Positions 1 through 8,737 of a stretch of 54,175 nucleotides of DNA are shown here, piece by piece. The first letter of the stretch is position 1. Every line of letters starts with the position of its first letter. The DNA lies in NCBI RefSeq assembly GCF_009695655.1, contig NZ_VUNM01000015.1, positions 1-54,175 of the forward strand, written 5' to 3'. The notes beneath the pieces were generated by a model, which saw nothing but the letters and a program-made list of their open reading frames with translations, did no database searches and was not told the origin of the DNA. The DNA is from Sharpea porci. GTDB taxonomy: Bacteria; Bacillota_I; Bacilli_A; Erysipelotrichales; Coprobacillaceae. The translations under genes were made by a program, and so were the position numbers.

Positions 1-127
1 TTCAGACATTAAGATTCCCCTTCCTAACAGGAATTATCCTCATGCCAAGGGACAAAAAGCATTCATCAAGCAAATGATATGACAGTCAAAACATGCAATT
101 TTTACCCACAGATGTTAATGAAGAGCC
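1..127 (-). mobile_element. Probable end of an ISL3-family insertion sequence, cut by the window edge
   Basis: On the minus strand the stretch starts with GGCTCTTCATTAACATCTG, which resembles the GGCTCTT-type terminal repeats I associate with ISL3-family elements. About 110 bases further in there is a good ribosome site (GGAAGGGG) followed by ATG at 9-7 and the codons for M-S-E before the window ends, as expected for a transposase start. The transposase itself is not visible, so the family is inferred from the end sequence and layout. It could instead be an ordinary gene with a long leader. Confidence 0.4.
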
Positions 128-190
128 TATTTTTTCGTATGTTTTCTCTTTTTTGCCTCAAAGATTCTTATTTTCATAAATTTCGTCATC

Positions 191-217
191 AAAAAAAGAT
201 TTCCAGAAAGGAAACCT
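191..217 (-). terminator. Rho-independent terminator after ddl
   Basis: On the minus strand an 8-bp stem (AGGTTTCC with GGAAATCT, one G-T pair) with a 5-nt loop is followed by seven T. It begins right after the ddl stop codon and closes the seven-gene rapZ-to-ddl run. Confidence 0.85.
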
Positions 218-1249
218 TTAGCGTTCTAATGCCAATTGAATCAGACGATCAACAAGTTCAGTTGTAGGAATACCTGCATCTGCCATCAACATTGGATACA
301 TAGAAATATTAGTAAAGCCTGGTAAAGTATTGATTTCATTGAGATAAACTTCACCTGTATCATTATCTAAGAAGAAATCGCAGCGAGCTAAGCCATGGCC
401 ATCAACAGCCTTGAAGGCAATTGGCGCCATTTTACGGATATAATCCTGAACACTCTGATCAACGCGAGCTGGAATGCAAGTTGCCGACTGTTTATCTTCA
501 TATTTACTTTCAAATGTATAGAATTCCCCATGAGGAAGAATCTGACCCACTCTTGATACAATAAGATCATCATTACCCAGTACGGCACATTCTAATTCTG
601 TCGCATTGATAGCTTTTTCAATTAAGACTTTACGGTCATACTGACCAGCTTCTTGTAAACGTGGGAGAATGTCTTCTTCACGTGTGACTTTATAACAGCC
701 TACTGATGAACCAGAACGGCTCGCTTTAATAAAGACTGGTAAGCCAAGATCATGTTTCACTCTTTCGACAATCTCGCGATCTTCGCTTGTATCATCATTG
801 ATGATGACAAATTCTCCATCATAACGCTTAAACGCATAGAGAGATGGAACTTGTTTAATGTTGGCAGCATTAAATAGCTTTTTCGCAACAACCTTATCCA
901 TTGCGGCAGCTGAATCAATAACGCGACAACCAACATAAGGCACGTTGCACATTTCTAGAATACCCTGAATTGTCCCATCTTCGCCATAAAGACCATGTAA
1001 AGCTGGGAAGACAACATCAAATGATTTCAAATAGGCAAAATTATCTTTGATCTCTGTTGCCCCTTCCAACCAATTCTCACTGGCATAATCACGTACTTCA
1101 TCAGCTAGCTTGTACCAAGAACCTTCCTTCGTAATTCCCATAACTTCAACGCTTATTTCATCTTTAATAGATTTACGAATATTAGTACAAGACATTCTTG
1201 AGATACTATGTTCTGTCGACTGACCACCACATATTAATAATAATTTCAT
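218..1249 (-). CDS. ddl: D-alanine--D-alanine ligase
   Basis: Cytoplasmic ATP-grasp enzyme that joins two D-alanines for peptidoglycan precursor synthesis. The 343 residues are full length for the family. The N-terminal signature GGQSTEHSIS is at about 8-17, HGLYGEDGTIQG near 85-96, and the C-terminal metal site contains NEINTLPGF. In the omega-loop the pair K249-Y250 matches the Lys-Tyr of D-Ala-D-Ala ligases rather than the Phe seen in D-Ala-D-Lac ligases, so a normal vancomycin-sensitive precursor is inferred. The start codon overlaps the murF stop (ATGA), so the two are translationally coupled, and the product is the direct substrate of MurF. Confidence 0.96.
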   Translation of the reverse strand: MKLLLICGGQSTEHSISRMSCTNIRKSIKDEISVEVMGITKEGSWYKLADEVRDYASENWLEGATEIKDNFAYLKSFDVVFPALHGLYGEDGTIQGILEMCNVPYVGCRVIDSAAAMDKVVAKKLFNAANIKQVPSLYAFKRYDGEFVIINDDTSEDREIVERVKHDLGLPVFIKASRSGSSVGCYKVTREEDILPRLQEAGQYDRKVLIEKAINATELECAVLGNDDLIVSRVGQILPHGEFYTFESKYEDKQSATCIPARVDQSVQDYIRKMAPIAFKAVDGHGLARCDFFLDNDTGEVYLNEINTLPGFTNISMYPMLMADAGIPTTELVDRLIQLALER

Positions 1250-2595
1250 GCTTCTTTCTCCTTAAGTGCACCAATAACTTCTTTAAGCTTCATACCATTG
1301 CTGCCCTTGACAAGAATGACATCACCCTTCTGCAAGTTTGGCAATAAATATTGTACGAGAGCATTATTATCCTCAAAGTGCTTTGTGTCAATACCATTTG
1401 TCTTACAGACATCACTGATATAGGCTGCTGCCCTGCCGACAGTCAAAACAACATCCACATGCTTGTCACAGCAATACTGCCCAACTTCGCGATGAAGCTT
1501 TTCTTCATAGTCCCCTAGTTCAAGCATATCAGCTAAAACAGCAATCTTTCTGCCATGATATTGGGCAAGTACATCGATACTGGCTTTCATCGAATCTAAG
1601 TTGGCATTATAGGTCCCATCAAAGACTTTAATACCACCTTTTAAAACAAACATATCAGCACGATTTTTTGTCAGTTCAAAAGTCGCAATACCCGTCTTAA
1701 TTTTTTCCACAGGAATATGGAGACTTAAGCCGACCGCTATCGCACTTAGGGCATTGTAAATAAAATGCTTACCTGGTTCATTGACAATAAATGTTTCACT
1801 TCGGCCATCAATATCCACTTTAAATTTTGAACTACTTTCATTCAAAACAAGATCGTAGGCCTTTAAATCAACTTCACTATCAATGCCTACTTTATAGACT
1901 TCATAGTCATCAGTGCTATGAACAGTCGCCAACATGTCATTATCGCCATTGACGATTAAACGGCCACCTTTCTTGAGCCCATGCGTAATTTCCATTTTAG
2001 CCTTAAGAATGTTTTCTCTTGAACCCACTTCCCCAATATGAGCTGTTCCGACATTGGTAATAACAGCCACATCAGGCAAGGCAATATGGGTCAGATAATC
2101 AATCTCACCTAAATGATTCATGCCCATTTCAATCACCATTGCTTCTTCTTGGCGATAGTTGAAGATTGTGAGCGGAACACCAATATCATTATTAAAGTTA
2201 CCCTGAGTCTTGAGAGTTGTATAACTTTGTGCTACGACGGAAGCAATCATATCTTTCGTACTTGTTTTACCAACAGATCCAGTTACCCCAACAACCAATG
2301 CCTGTGATTTTTTTCTGATATAACGGGCAATATCACCCATAGCTTGATGGGTATCTTTAACTAAGATGAGATTATGCTTTAAATCATCAATGGGATGATC
2401 AGTCAGTGAAGCGATTGCTCCTTTTTCAAAAGCCTGTCCAATAAAGTCATGGCCATCACGCTTGCCCACTAATGGAATATAAAGATAACCTGGTTCGACA
2501 TGACGTGTATCTTGCGTCAATCCAGTCACTTCATCATTTTCATTTCCAGACAATAACTGTCCCTTTGTCGCCTTGACAATTTCCTCAATTTTCAT
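1246..2595 (-). CDS. murF: UDP-N-acetylmuramoyl-tripeptide--D-alanyl-D-alanine ligase
   Basis: Adds the D-Ala-D-Ala dipeptide made by Ddl to the UDP-MurNAc-tripeptide, the last cytoplasmic step of the pentapeptide precursor. The 449 residues show the Mur ligase order: N-terminal substrate domain, ATP-binding loop GVTGSVGKTST at 103-113, the GNFNNDIGVPLT stretch, the central domain with NxxxxD-type contacts, and a C-terminal domain ending in DVILVKGSNGMKL. It follows the zinc-ribbon gene by 9 nt with a GGGG ribosome site and overlaps ddl by 4 nt. Confidence 0.96.
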   Translation of the reverse strand: MKIEEIVKATKGQLLSGNENDEVTGLTQDTRHVEPGYLYIPLVGKRDGHDFIGQAFEKGAIASLTDHPIDDLKHNLILVKDTHQAMGDIARYIRKKSQALVVGVTGSVGKTSTKDMIASVVAQSYTTLKTQGNFNNDIGVPLTIFNYRQEEAMVIEMGMNHLGEIDYLTHIALPDVAVITNVGTAHIGEVGSRENILKAKMEITHGLKKGGRLIVNGDNDMLATVHSTDDYEVYKVGIDSEVDLKAYDLVLNESSSKFKVDIDGRSETFIVNEPGKHFIYNALSAIAVGLSLHIPVEKIKTGIATFELTKNRADMFVLKGGIKVFDGTYNANLDSMKASIDVLAQYHGRKIAVLADMLELGDYEEKLHREVGQYCCDKHVDVVLTVGRAAAYISDVCKTNGIDTKHFEDNNALVQYLLPNLQKGDVILVKGSNGMKLKEVIGALKEKEA

Positions 2596-2604
2596 AATTT
2601 TCCC

Positions 2605-3840
2605 CTATTTAAATAAACGTCCTTTTTTATGATTTGTCGTATTAACAGAGACCCAATGGCCATTTTCTTTCACAATCAAATTATTGTCAATAAGACTATA
2701 GTCATAGTATCCTGCAATCATACCTTTATAGACATATTCCTGTTTCTTATCTTTTAAAGATATTCTCACAATCCCCTTACCACCAACATAGCTATAAGCA
2801 TATTGATCATTAATAAGGGCACTGCCCATAAGTCCTGAAGCAATCGTATCGCTTGTCTTCTTCTTTAAGTCAAGGACAATCAAACTGCCATTATCATCCA
2901 CATAATAAAGACATTCTTTATTGTAGACAAGCGTATGAGCACGGGTCTGTTTTATCAAGGCAATCTGTCCTGATTTTGTATCATAAGCACATATAGCTGT
3001 CTTTGTTGTAAAGTAGATGAGATCACCCACAGGATTAATACAATAGACATGATCATTGACAAGTTTCTTTGATACACCTGAAGCAATATCATAGGCATAT
3101 AAAGATTCCTGGTCACTATCATTTTGATAGTAGATGACATCTTTGGTAGCTACAACATAGTAACTATTATCTTTGACAATGATTCTTTTTTCTTGTGTCT
3201 TCAAGTTATATGAACAGATCATATGTGAAGCATTCGTATAATACAGATAATTCCCCACAACATTAATATAATTCACAGCTTCTGTTGTTATTTCTTTAGG
3301 ATGCTTGAAATTCTCATCAACCCGAATCAAATAACCTGCATCATCTGTCATATAGACATATTTCCCGCTTTTTGCCATCAAGCCACTACCTGCAAGATTG
3401 GACAGTCTCTCTGCTTCACTCATCTTGTTTGCTTTAAATGTCGCCGCAATGGTCACACCATCTTCATTGGCTAGGGCAATTTTAGGTGAAGTAGCGAGAT
3501 AGTAATAACTAGCGCCCCAGGCAAGAATCATGACAAGAAAGGCAATGATGACCTTCTTCCAGTGAATTGTATGATCAATATGGGGATCATCAATGATTTC
3601 ATTGTTGACCTCTTCCTGGCCAACAACTTCCCCTTCATAGAGATCTTTAACTGGCTGGTAATGATAAGGTGACTGATACTGAGGAACTTCTTCTTTAAGC
3701 TTGTGGCCACAATGCTGACAAAAGTTCGCTTCTTCTAGATTCGGTGCATGGCATTCAGGACAGCGAATAATCTTCATTCCACAATGAGGACAGAAGTTGG
3801 CATTCTCGTCTAGCTCATAATGACATCTAGGACATTGCAT
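2605..3840 (-). CDS. Membrane-anchored double zinc-ribbon protein with C-terminal propeller-like repeats
   Basis: Function unknown. The 411-residue protein starts with two zinc ribbons in tandem (CPRC...CPHC and CPEC...CQHC within the first 47 residues). A cytoplasmic linker and one membrane segment near residues 95-115 (KVIIAFLVMILAWGASYYY) follow. The large outer domain has repeated short strands such as YVYMTDDAGYLIRVD, YLYYTNASHMICSYN and CLYYVDDNGSLIVLD, as in DUF5050-type beta-propellers. The topology (zinc ribbons inside, propeller outside) suggests a sensor or scaffold linking the cell wall to the cytoplasm; this is inference. It lies inside a cell-wall/division operon, overlaps the 79-aa gene upstream by one base (TAATG) and precedes murF by 9 nt. 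Confidence 0.75.
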   Translation of the reverse strand: MQCPRCHYELDENANFCPHCGMKIIRCPECHAPNLEEANFCQHCGHKLKEEVPQYQSPYHYQPVKDLYEGEVVGQEEVNNEIIDDPHIDHTIHWKKVIIAFLVMILAWGASYYYLATSPKIALANEDGVTIAATFKANKMSEAERLSNLAGSGLMAKSGKYVYMTDDAGYLIRVDENFKHPKEITTEAVNYINVVGNYLYYTNASHMICSYNLKTQEKRIIVKDNSYYVVATKDVIYYQNDSDQESLYAYDIASGVSKKLVNDHVYCINPVGDLIYFTTKTAICAYDTKSGQIALIKQTRAHTLVYNKECLYYVDDNGSLIVLDLKKKTSDTIASGLMGSALINDQYAYSYVGGKGIVRISLKDKKQEYVYKGMIAGYYDYSLIDNNLIVKENGHWVSVNTTNHKKGRLFK

Positions 3841-4079
3841 TACTTGTCACCTTCTTTCTTCTCATCAACCACCTTATAATCCACATCAATCACATCAGGA
3901 TCATCTTGTGATGTATTCATTGTCTCATCATCCTTCTTGTCTTTTCTCAACGCATTGACAATCGCATAAATAATAGCAGCCACAAGAACAACTGGCCAAA
4001 TGACAATAAATATGCGAAAGAACAATCCTAAAATAGCAAGTATAATAATCACAACCGCAAACAATACCAAAATATCCAT
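3840..4079 (-). CDS. Small membrane protein with charged C-terminal tail
   Basis: Not recognised. The 79 residues are almost all hydrophobic from 2 to about 44 (probably two membrane segments, MDILVLFAVVIIILAILGLF and a second around IWPVVLVAAIIYAIV). A highly charged tail rich in Asp, Glu and Lys follows. It sits between the XRE regulator and the zinc-ribbon membrane protein, and its stop overlaps the start of the latter. That suggests coupled expression and possibly a membrane partner for the zinc-ribbon protein. Confidence 0.7.
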   Translation of the reverse strand: MDILVLFAVVIIILAILGLFFRIFIVIWPVVLVAAIIYAIVNALRKDKKDDETMNTSQDDPDVIDVDYKVVDEKKEGDK

Positions 4080-4088
4080 AATATCCTC

Positions 4089-4313
4089 CTAGTATCTAAA
4101 AAGTTCAACAAGATTGACATTAAGCCCATGGGCAAACTTCTCAATCGCTTTAAGACTGACATTGCGTCGGCCTCTTTCTACATCTGATACATAGTTCTTA
4201 GAAAGCTGGCAGCGAAAGGCGAGCTCTTCTTGAGACATATGCTGGAGATTACGCAATTCTCTTATGCGCATCCCAAATCTTTCTTCAATCGTAATACTTT
4301 TTTCCATAATCAT
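4089..4313 (-). CDS. XRE-family helix-turn-helix regulator
   Basis: A 74-residue single-domain DNA-binding protein. The helix-turn-helix covers roughly residues 14-70, with MSQEELAFRCQLSKNYVSDVERG and a LKAIEKFAHGLNVNLVELF end typical of Cro/CI-type domains. There is no effector domain. The first ATG overlaps the whiA stop (TCATGA); a second ATG two codons later is also possible because GGAG lies 5 and 11 nt upstream of the two starts. Coupling to whiA suggests a regulator of this wall/division operon, but its target is not evident. Confidence 0.85.
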   Translation of the reverse strand: MIMEKSITIEERFGMRIRELRNLQHMSQEELAFRCQLSKNYVSDVERGRRNVSLKAIEKFAHGLNVNLVELFRY

Positions 4314-5251
4314 GACTCCAATTGTCTTAATCGTTCGGCTTCATCACTTATTTTCTTAAAACGATGATGAAGACCGGATTTACTAATTGTCTGCCCTGTT
4401 TCATCAAAATAGACATCCGTTAATTCACTTAGTGTCAGTTCAGGATTGGCAAGACGGATTTTAGCGACAATCTGTGTTTTTGAATCCAGAATCTCAATAC
4501 CTGCCTTATCAATGACATAAGCAATATCATCAATTTGTTTCTGACTTGCACTCATCGCTTTCATCTCATTGGCAATATCACAATTGTTCCATCGATTGAC
4601 AGTATTAGCCATGGAACGATCAATGCGGGTTGTTTCAAATTCCATGACAGAATTACTTGCTCCAATAGCTCTTAAGAAGTCACCAATCTTCTCCGCTGAC
4701 TTGAGATAAATGACATATTTACTACGTCTTTTAATAACTTTTGCATTCAGTTCATACTCATTCATTAGCTGCTGAATATAGTAGGCCTGTTGTTCGCTAT
4801 CAGCACTCATTTCAAGATGATAGTTTGATGTATCAGGGTTGTTGACAGAGCCTGAAGCAAGAAACATACCAGCAAGATAGGCACGCTTTGTATCGGGCGT
4901 ATTGATAATCGCATCGCTTGGCACTTCCGGAAAACCAAGACCATCCATGAGATGGAGATCATCTAGTATGACTTTCGCTTTTGAGACACGTAAGACATAA
5001 ATATTGTTTTTGGCGAGTTTCATCTTGCGTGAAACCATGAATTCAATACTTGGATGATAAAGCTCTTTGAGGAGCTTATGGACAAAACTTGCGACCTTGG
5101 CATTTTCTGTACGTATCGTTAAGCTCATGCCATTGCCTAAATGCAATGTTCCAGTAACCTTGATCAATGCTGTCAACAAAGCTTTTGAACAAGGAATATC
5201 AAAGTCATTAAAGACAATTTCTTCTTTGACTTTTCTTGAAAAAGAGAGCAT
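4310..5251 (-). CDS. whiA: WhiA family DNA-binding regulator
   Basis: WhiA proteins have an N-terminal domain resembling LAGLIDADG homing endonucleases and a C-terminal helix-turn-helix. In Gram-positive bacteria they influence cell division and chromosome segregation. The 313 residues fit: SFSRKVKEEI start, KRAYLAGMFLASGSVNNP in the LAGLIDADG-like part, and the conserved C-terminal NPELTLSELTDVYFDETGQTISKSGLHHRFKKI helix-turn-helix. It follows rapZ by 14 nt, but the yvcK gene that usually lies between rapZ and whiA in Firmicutes is absent here. Confidence 0.95.
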   Translation of the reverse strand: MLSFSRKVKEEIVFNDFDIPCSKALLTALIKVTGTLHLGNGMSLTIRTENAKVASFVHKLLKELYHPSIEFMVSRKMKLAKNNIYVLRVSKAKVILDDLHLMDGLGFPEVPSDAIINTPDTKRAYLAGMFLASGSVNNPDTSNYHLEMSADSEQQAYYIQQLMNEYELNAKVIKRRSKYVIYLKSAEKIGDFLRAIGASNSVMEFETTRIDRSMANTVNRWNNCDIANEMKAMSASQKQIDDIAYVIDKAGIEILDSKTQIVAKIRLANPELTLSELTDVYFDETGQTISKSGLHHRFKKISDEAERLRQLES

Positions 5252-5265
5252 GAAAAAACTCCTTT

Positions 5266-6129
5266 CTAATGATCGGCATCACGGTGCCATTTATAAACCT
5301 GGTAGAATTGTGAATAGTAATCATAGAGATAATTGGTCAAAGTGACAGAACGATGCTGTCCTCCTGTACATCCAATCCCTACAATAACCTGCATTTTACC
5401 TTCTTTTTCATATTCTTTTAATAAGTAATTATAATAAGTGGTTGTTTTTTTAATGAATTCCTGTGTTTCTGGCTTTTCCATGACATAGTCATAGACTTCT
5501 TTGTCATTGCCTGTCTTATGTCTTAATTCTTCAACATAGAAGGGATTAGGCAAGAAACGTACATCAAGAACAATATCAGCATCCTTAGGAATACCATATT
5601 TGTATCCGAAGGATACAAAGCTTACTCTAAAGACTTCCTGGGCAGAATCATTGAATGAGGATTCAAGTACTTGTTGGAGCGTTGTTGGCTTTAAAAGTGT
5701 GGTATCAATGATTCTATTGGCACTTGATGAAATCTGTTCAAAAATCTTGCGTTCAAGCTCAATCGCTTCCGTCAGAGAACTTGCCTTATTACGGATAATA
5801 AGAGGATGTGAGCGTCTTGTCTGCTTATAGCGATGAATAAGCTTACCATCAGCACAATCTAAGAAGACAATATAGAGATTAATCCAGTCTAAGTTATCAA
5901 GCACACGGATTGCCTGCATAGCATCATTGAGCGAAACTGCCATTGCAATTCTCTGATAAGGTGAATGTCTCAGATAGTCACCAAAAGCTTCCAATAAATC
6001 AACAGGATAATTATCAATGCAATAATATTGCATATTTTCAAATACAGCCATGGCCTGTGTTTTCCCAGCGCCTGACATACCAGTGACAAGGACAACATCA
6101 GTTTTATGAATATTTGTACTCTTTTCCAT
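5266..6129 (-). CDS. rapZ: RapZ/YvcJ family nucleotide-binding protein
   Basis: RapZ-family P-loop protein; in E. coli it controls glucosamine-6-phosphate synthase through small RNAs, while in Firmicutes (YvcJ) it hydrolyses GTP and affects competence and envelope functions. The 287 residues have the Walker A loop GMSGAGKT at 17-24 and the C-terminal signature GIGCTGGQHRSV followed by VTLTNYLYDYY. The ATG has a GGAGGC ribosome site and a clear promoter upstream (6155-6183). It is the first gene of the long run that ends with ddl. Confidence 0.94.
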   Translation of the reverse strand: MEKSTNIHKTDVVLVTGMSGAGKTQAMAVFENMQYYCIDNYPVDLLEAFGDYLRHSPYQRIAMAVSLNDAMQAIRVLDNLDWINLYIVFLDCADGKLIHRYKQTRRSHPLIIRNKASSLTEAIELERKIFEQISSSANRIIDTTLLKPTTLQQVLESSFNDSAQEVFRVSFVSFGYKYGIPKDADIVLDVRFLPNPFYVEELRHKTGNDKEVYDYVMEKPETQEFIKKTTTYYNYLLKEYEKEGKMQVIVGIGCTGGQHRSVTLTNYLYDYYSQFYQVYKWHRDADH

Positions 6130-6154
6130 AGCGAAGCCTCCTTTTAGTCAACAC

Positions 6155-6183
6155 ATTATACCATCTCTTTCATCATTTTCCAA
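6155..6183 (-). promoter_or_regulatory. Sigma-A-type promoter of the rapZ-whiA-murF-ddl run
   Basis: Minus strand -35 TTGGAA, 17-bp spacer, -10 TATAAT, about 26 bases before the rapZ start. It is the only good promoter seen for the seven-gene run. Confidence 0.75.
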
Positions 6184-6204
6184 TTATAAGTGTACATATT
6201 ACAA

Positions 6205-6230
6205 AGAAAAAAGATAGGTTGCCCTATCTT
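6205..6230 (-). terminator. Rho-independent terminator after hisC
   Basis: Stem AAGATAGG/CCTATCTT with a 4-nt loop and a T run on the minus strand. The hisC stop codon (6224-6226) lies inside the stem. A near-identical hairpin ends the gene at 8757. Confidence 0.85.
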
Positions 6231-7279
6231 GAAAGAATTTCTTTGACACCTGTCATAAAAGCATCCATCTGTTCATCCGTACCAATTGATACACGTAAAT
6301 AGTTTTGAATACGATCCGCATTGAAATAACGTACAATAATCCCTTTCTTACGCAGTTCTTTAAAAATATATGCCGCTTTCACTCTAGGATGAGAAATAAA
6401 AATAAAGTTGGCATAGCTTTCAGGAATAATAAAGCCTAGCTCTCTAAGTTCGGCCATAATGCGTGTACGTGTGGCCATGACTTTCTTCGCATTCTCTTCG
6501 ATATAGGCACTATCGGCTACACTCGCTTCACCAATAGCCTGATTGAGGGCATCAATAGGATAAGAGTTGAAGGAATTCTTGACATCATAGAGATGAGAAA
6601 TCAGTTCCTTGTTGCCATATGCCGCACCAAGACGACTGCCAGCTAAACTTCTGAATTTAGAGAATGTCTTCACAATCAGTAAATTCTCATAATCCTTCAA
6701 TAAACCAAGACAGCTCTGTCCCCCAAAATCAATATAAGCTTCATCAACAACAACCACAACATCTCTATTATGATCCAAGATATCTTTAATATCATCAACA
6801 CTCAACAACAAGCCAGTAGGCGCATTAGGATTAGGGAAGATCACTCCCCCATTATCGCCATAATAGTCTTCTTTATTGATTGTGAAATCATCACATAAAG
6901 GAACTTTATGATAATGAATTTGATACAACTCACAATAAACAGGATAGAAAGAATAAGTAATATCAGGGAAGAGAATTGGCTTTTCGCCATTAAAACATGT
7001 CAAGAATGTCAATGCCAGTACTTCATCACTGCCATTACCAATAAAGACCTGTTCATCGTCTAAATGATGATAACGAGCTAATGCATGTCTTAAATTCTCT
7101 GCATCGGCATTAGGATAAAGTCTTAAGCGATTGGCATCAAACATTTGAATAGCCTCTCTTACCTTTTCTCCTGGATCATAGGGATTTTCATTTGTATTCA
7201 GTTTAATTAAATTCTTCATCTTAGGCTGTTCCCCAGCTACATAGGGTTCAACCTGTCTTAAATTATCTCTCCAGCTCAT
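6224..7279 (-). CDS. hisC: Histidinol-phosphate aminotransferase-like PLP enzyme
   Basis: Fold-type I aminotransferase of the HisC family (351 aa). Visible are LNTNENPYDP near 28-36, the FPNPNAPTG loop at 148-156, DEAYIDF at 179-185, the PLP lysine K208 in TFSKFRSLAGSRLG, and the closing RVSIGTDEQMDAF. HisC converts imidazole-acetol phosphate to histidinol phosphate with glutamate and can also act on aromatic amino acids. No other his genes are in the window; it is coupled by a 17-nt overlap to a HAD phosphatase. The physiological substrate is therefore open, and an aromatic or other role is possible. Confidence 0.88.
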   Translation of the reverse strand: MSWRDNLRQVEPYVAGEQPKMKNLIKLNTNENPYDPGEKVREAIQMFDANRLRLYPNADAENLRHALARYHHLDDEQVFIGNGSDEVLALTFLTCFNGEKPILFPDITYSFYPVYCELYQIHYHKVPLCDDFTINKEDYYGDNGGVIFPNPNAPTGLLLSVDDIKDILDHNRDVVVVVDEAYIDFGGQSCLGLLKDYENLLIVKTFSKFRSLAGSRLGAAYGNKELISHLYDVKNSFNSYPIDALNQAIGEASVADSAYIEENAKKVMATRTRIMAELRELGFIIPESYANFIFISHPRVKAAYIFKELRKKGIIVRYFNADRIQNYLRVSIGTDEQMDAFMTGVKEILSR

Positions 7280-8045
7280 AATACCCTCCTAAGATATCAT
7301 CAATAAATTCATAAACGTAGCTATAGCTTTTTTGCGCTTTTTCTTTAATACTTAGATCACTAAAATGAAATGTTGCACCAACATCACACATCTCAATCAT
7401 TGATAGATCGTTGTAAGAATCACCAATGCCAAAAGTCCGATGCTTATCACCTAAATAATGCACAAGATCTTTAATGCCTGTTCCTTTAGAACAATGGGCT
7501 GGTACGATATCGAGGAAGATTTCATTACGATGGGCAATAGCTTCATCCCGATAGTTTTCATTAATGATATCCATATATTTCTGTGTAATAGAGAAATCAT
7601 CAGTATCCTGATGTGTACAAAGAATGGTAAAACCATGAGAACGATGATATTCATCGATGAAATCTAGATCTGTTGGTTTGTGGGAAGGGAAGTAGGCACA
7701 CTTGCCTTGATAATAGGACAGCTGCTCATCATCATTCGCAAAATAGCTATATAAATGCTTCTCTTGCACAAGCATATCCAGAATTTCTACACCTGCTTTT
7801 TGACTTATACGATGTTCAATAATAGCTTTTTCCCCATCATAGATTTCCCCACCATTATTAAGAATCATATAATTATATGGCAGTCCTTGTTCAATTGCCG
7901 GAACGACTTCAAATTTGCTTCTTCCCGTGCAGATTGCCACAATGCCTCCAGCATCTTGAAATTTATGTAAGGCATCAATATCTTTTTGTGTCTTGACTTT
8001 ACCATTTTCAAGTAAAGTACCATCTAAATCGGTAAAGAGAATCAC
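7263..8045 (-). CDS. Cof-type HAD-superfamily phosphatase
   Basis: HAD hydrolase of the Cof/type IIB group (260 aa) acting in the cytoplasm on small phosphorylated compounds; the substrate cannot be read from sequence. Motif I DLDGTLLENG is at residues 6-15, CTGRS carries motif II, and GIGDSYNDLSMIEMCDVG is motif IV. Translation begins at GTG (8045-8043) with GGGAGGTG upstream. The first gene of a two-gene unit with hisC, driven by the promoter at 8074-8102. Confidence 0.88.
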   Translation of the reverse strand: MILFTDLDGTLLENGKVKTQKDIDALHKFQDAGGIVAICTGRSKFEVVPAIEQGLPYNYMILNNGGEIYDGEKAIIEHRISQKAGVEILDMLVQEKHLYSYFANDDEQLSYYQGKCAYFPSHKPTDLDFIDEYHRSHGFTILCTHQDTDDFSITQKYMDIINENYRDEAIAHRNEIFLDIVPAHCSKGTGIKDLVHYLGDKHRTFGIGDSYNDLSMIEMCDVGATFHFSDLSIKEKAQKSYSYVYEFIDDILGGYYELER

Positions 8046-8073
8046 ATCAGCACCTCCCTATCTCTTTTCCCTT

Positions 8074-8102
8074 ATTATATACATTGTATACACTTATGCC
8101 AA
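8074..8102 (-). promoter_or_regulatory. Sigma-A-type promoter of the HAD-hisC unit
   Basis: Minus strand -35 TTGGCA, 17-bp spacer, -10 TATAAT, about 29 bases before the GTG start of the HAD gene. Confidence 0.8.
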
Positions 8103-8112
8103 ACAACTTTTA

Positions 8113-8139
8113 CAAAAAAAGAAGCCACAAAGACTTCTT
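8113..8139 (-). terminator. Rho-independent terminator after the DUF2798 gene
   Basis: Minus strand stem AAGAAGTC/GGCTTCTT (one G-T pair), 5-nt loop, then seven T. It lies just downstream of the DUF2798 stop and just upstream of the HAD-hisC promoter. Confidence 0.75.
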
Positions 8140-8147
8140 CATCATGC

Positions 8148-8633
8148 CTATTCACATTCTAATACAACATTCGATTTTCTTTCAAAAATTAAACGGAAAA
8201 TCCATCTTACTAAAGGTCCCCCAAAGAAAATCTGCCAGGCAAGGGCCATTGGGAAATTAAGGGCTGAAACCTGTAACCAAGTACCTAGTAATCCAGTCTG
8301 CCCATAATCTTTAAACAATAATGTGGCAACAAAGCTCATTGTTGGACACATCAGACATACAGTTAAACTTGAACGAATAAGGATCACCCATAATAAAGGC
8401 ATATGATCATCAATAATTCTTTCAAATAAATAAATGACAGCTCTTTCTAAGACAAAGACTTCTAAAACAAAGGCAATCGGCCACATCAGCTTCAATTCAC
8501 CTAAAGCCATCACAAAGACTTCATTTGTCATCCCACCAATGTTCAATGCAATGTTGTAACAAATTATGGCATAAACCATAATAAAAGTCATCATTAAAGC
8601 AAAGACAATATTTTGGAATTTCGTTTTTGGCAT
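8148..8633 (-). CDS. DUF2798-type integral membrane protein
   Basis: Function unknown. The 161 residues hold four membrane segments arranged as two similar halves, each with two helices. The first half contains LMWPIAFVLEVFVLERAVIY and the second NFPMALAWQIFFGGPLVR, the hallmark of duplicated DUF2798 proteins. The start has a clear ribosome site (GAGGAG, 8 nt from ATG). The gene stands alone between two terminators. Confidence 0.8.
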   Translation of the reverse strand: MPKTKFQNIVFALMMTFIMVYAIICYNIALNIGGMTNEVFVMALGELKLMWPIAFVLEVFVLERAVIYLFERIIDDHMPLLWVILIRSSLTVCLMCPTMSFVATLLFKDYGQTGLLGTWLQVSALNFPMALAWQIFFGGPLVRWIFRLIFERKSNVVLECE

Positions 8634-8737
8634 TTCAATACTCCTCTTCTATTATTTACGTGTTGTTCATACCAAAATGTAAGTTGCCAATTTTACCGCA
8701 TTGATAGGACTATAACATAAAAATAATGTTCATGTAA

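Noticed and set aside
79-267. A 62-codon plus-strand frame at the left end
   Set aside because: No ribosome site, crosses the ddl terminator and the ddl end, and has no coding character.
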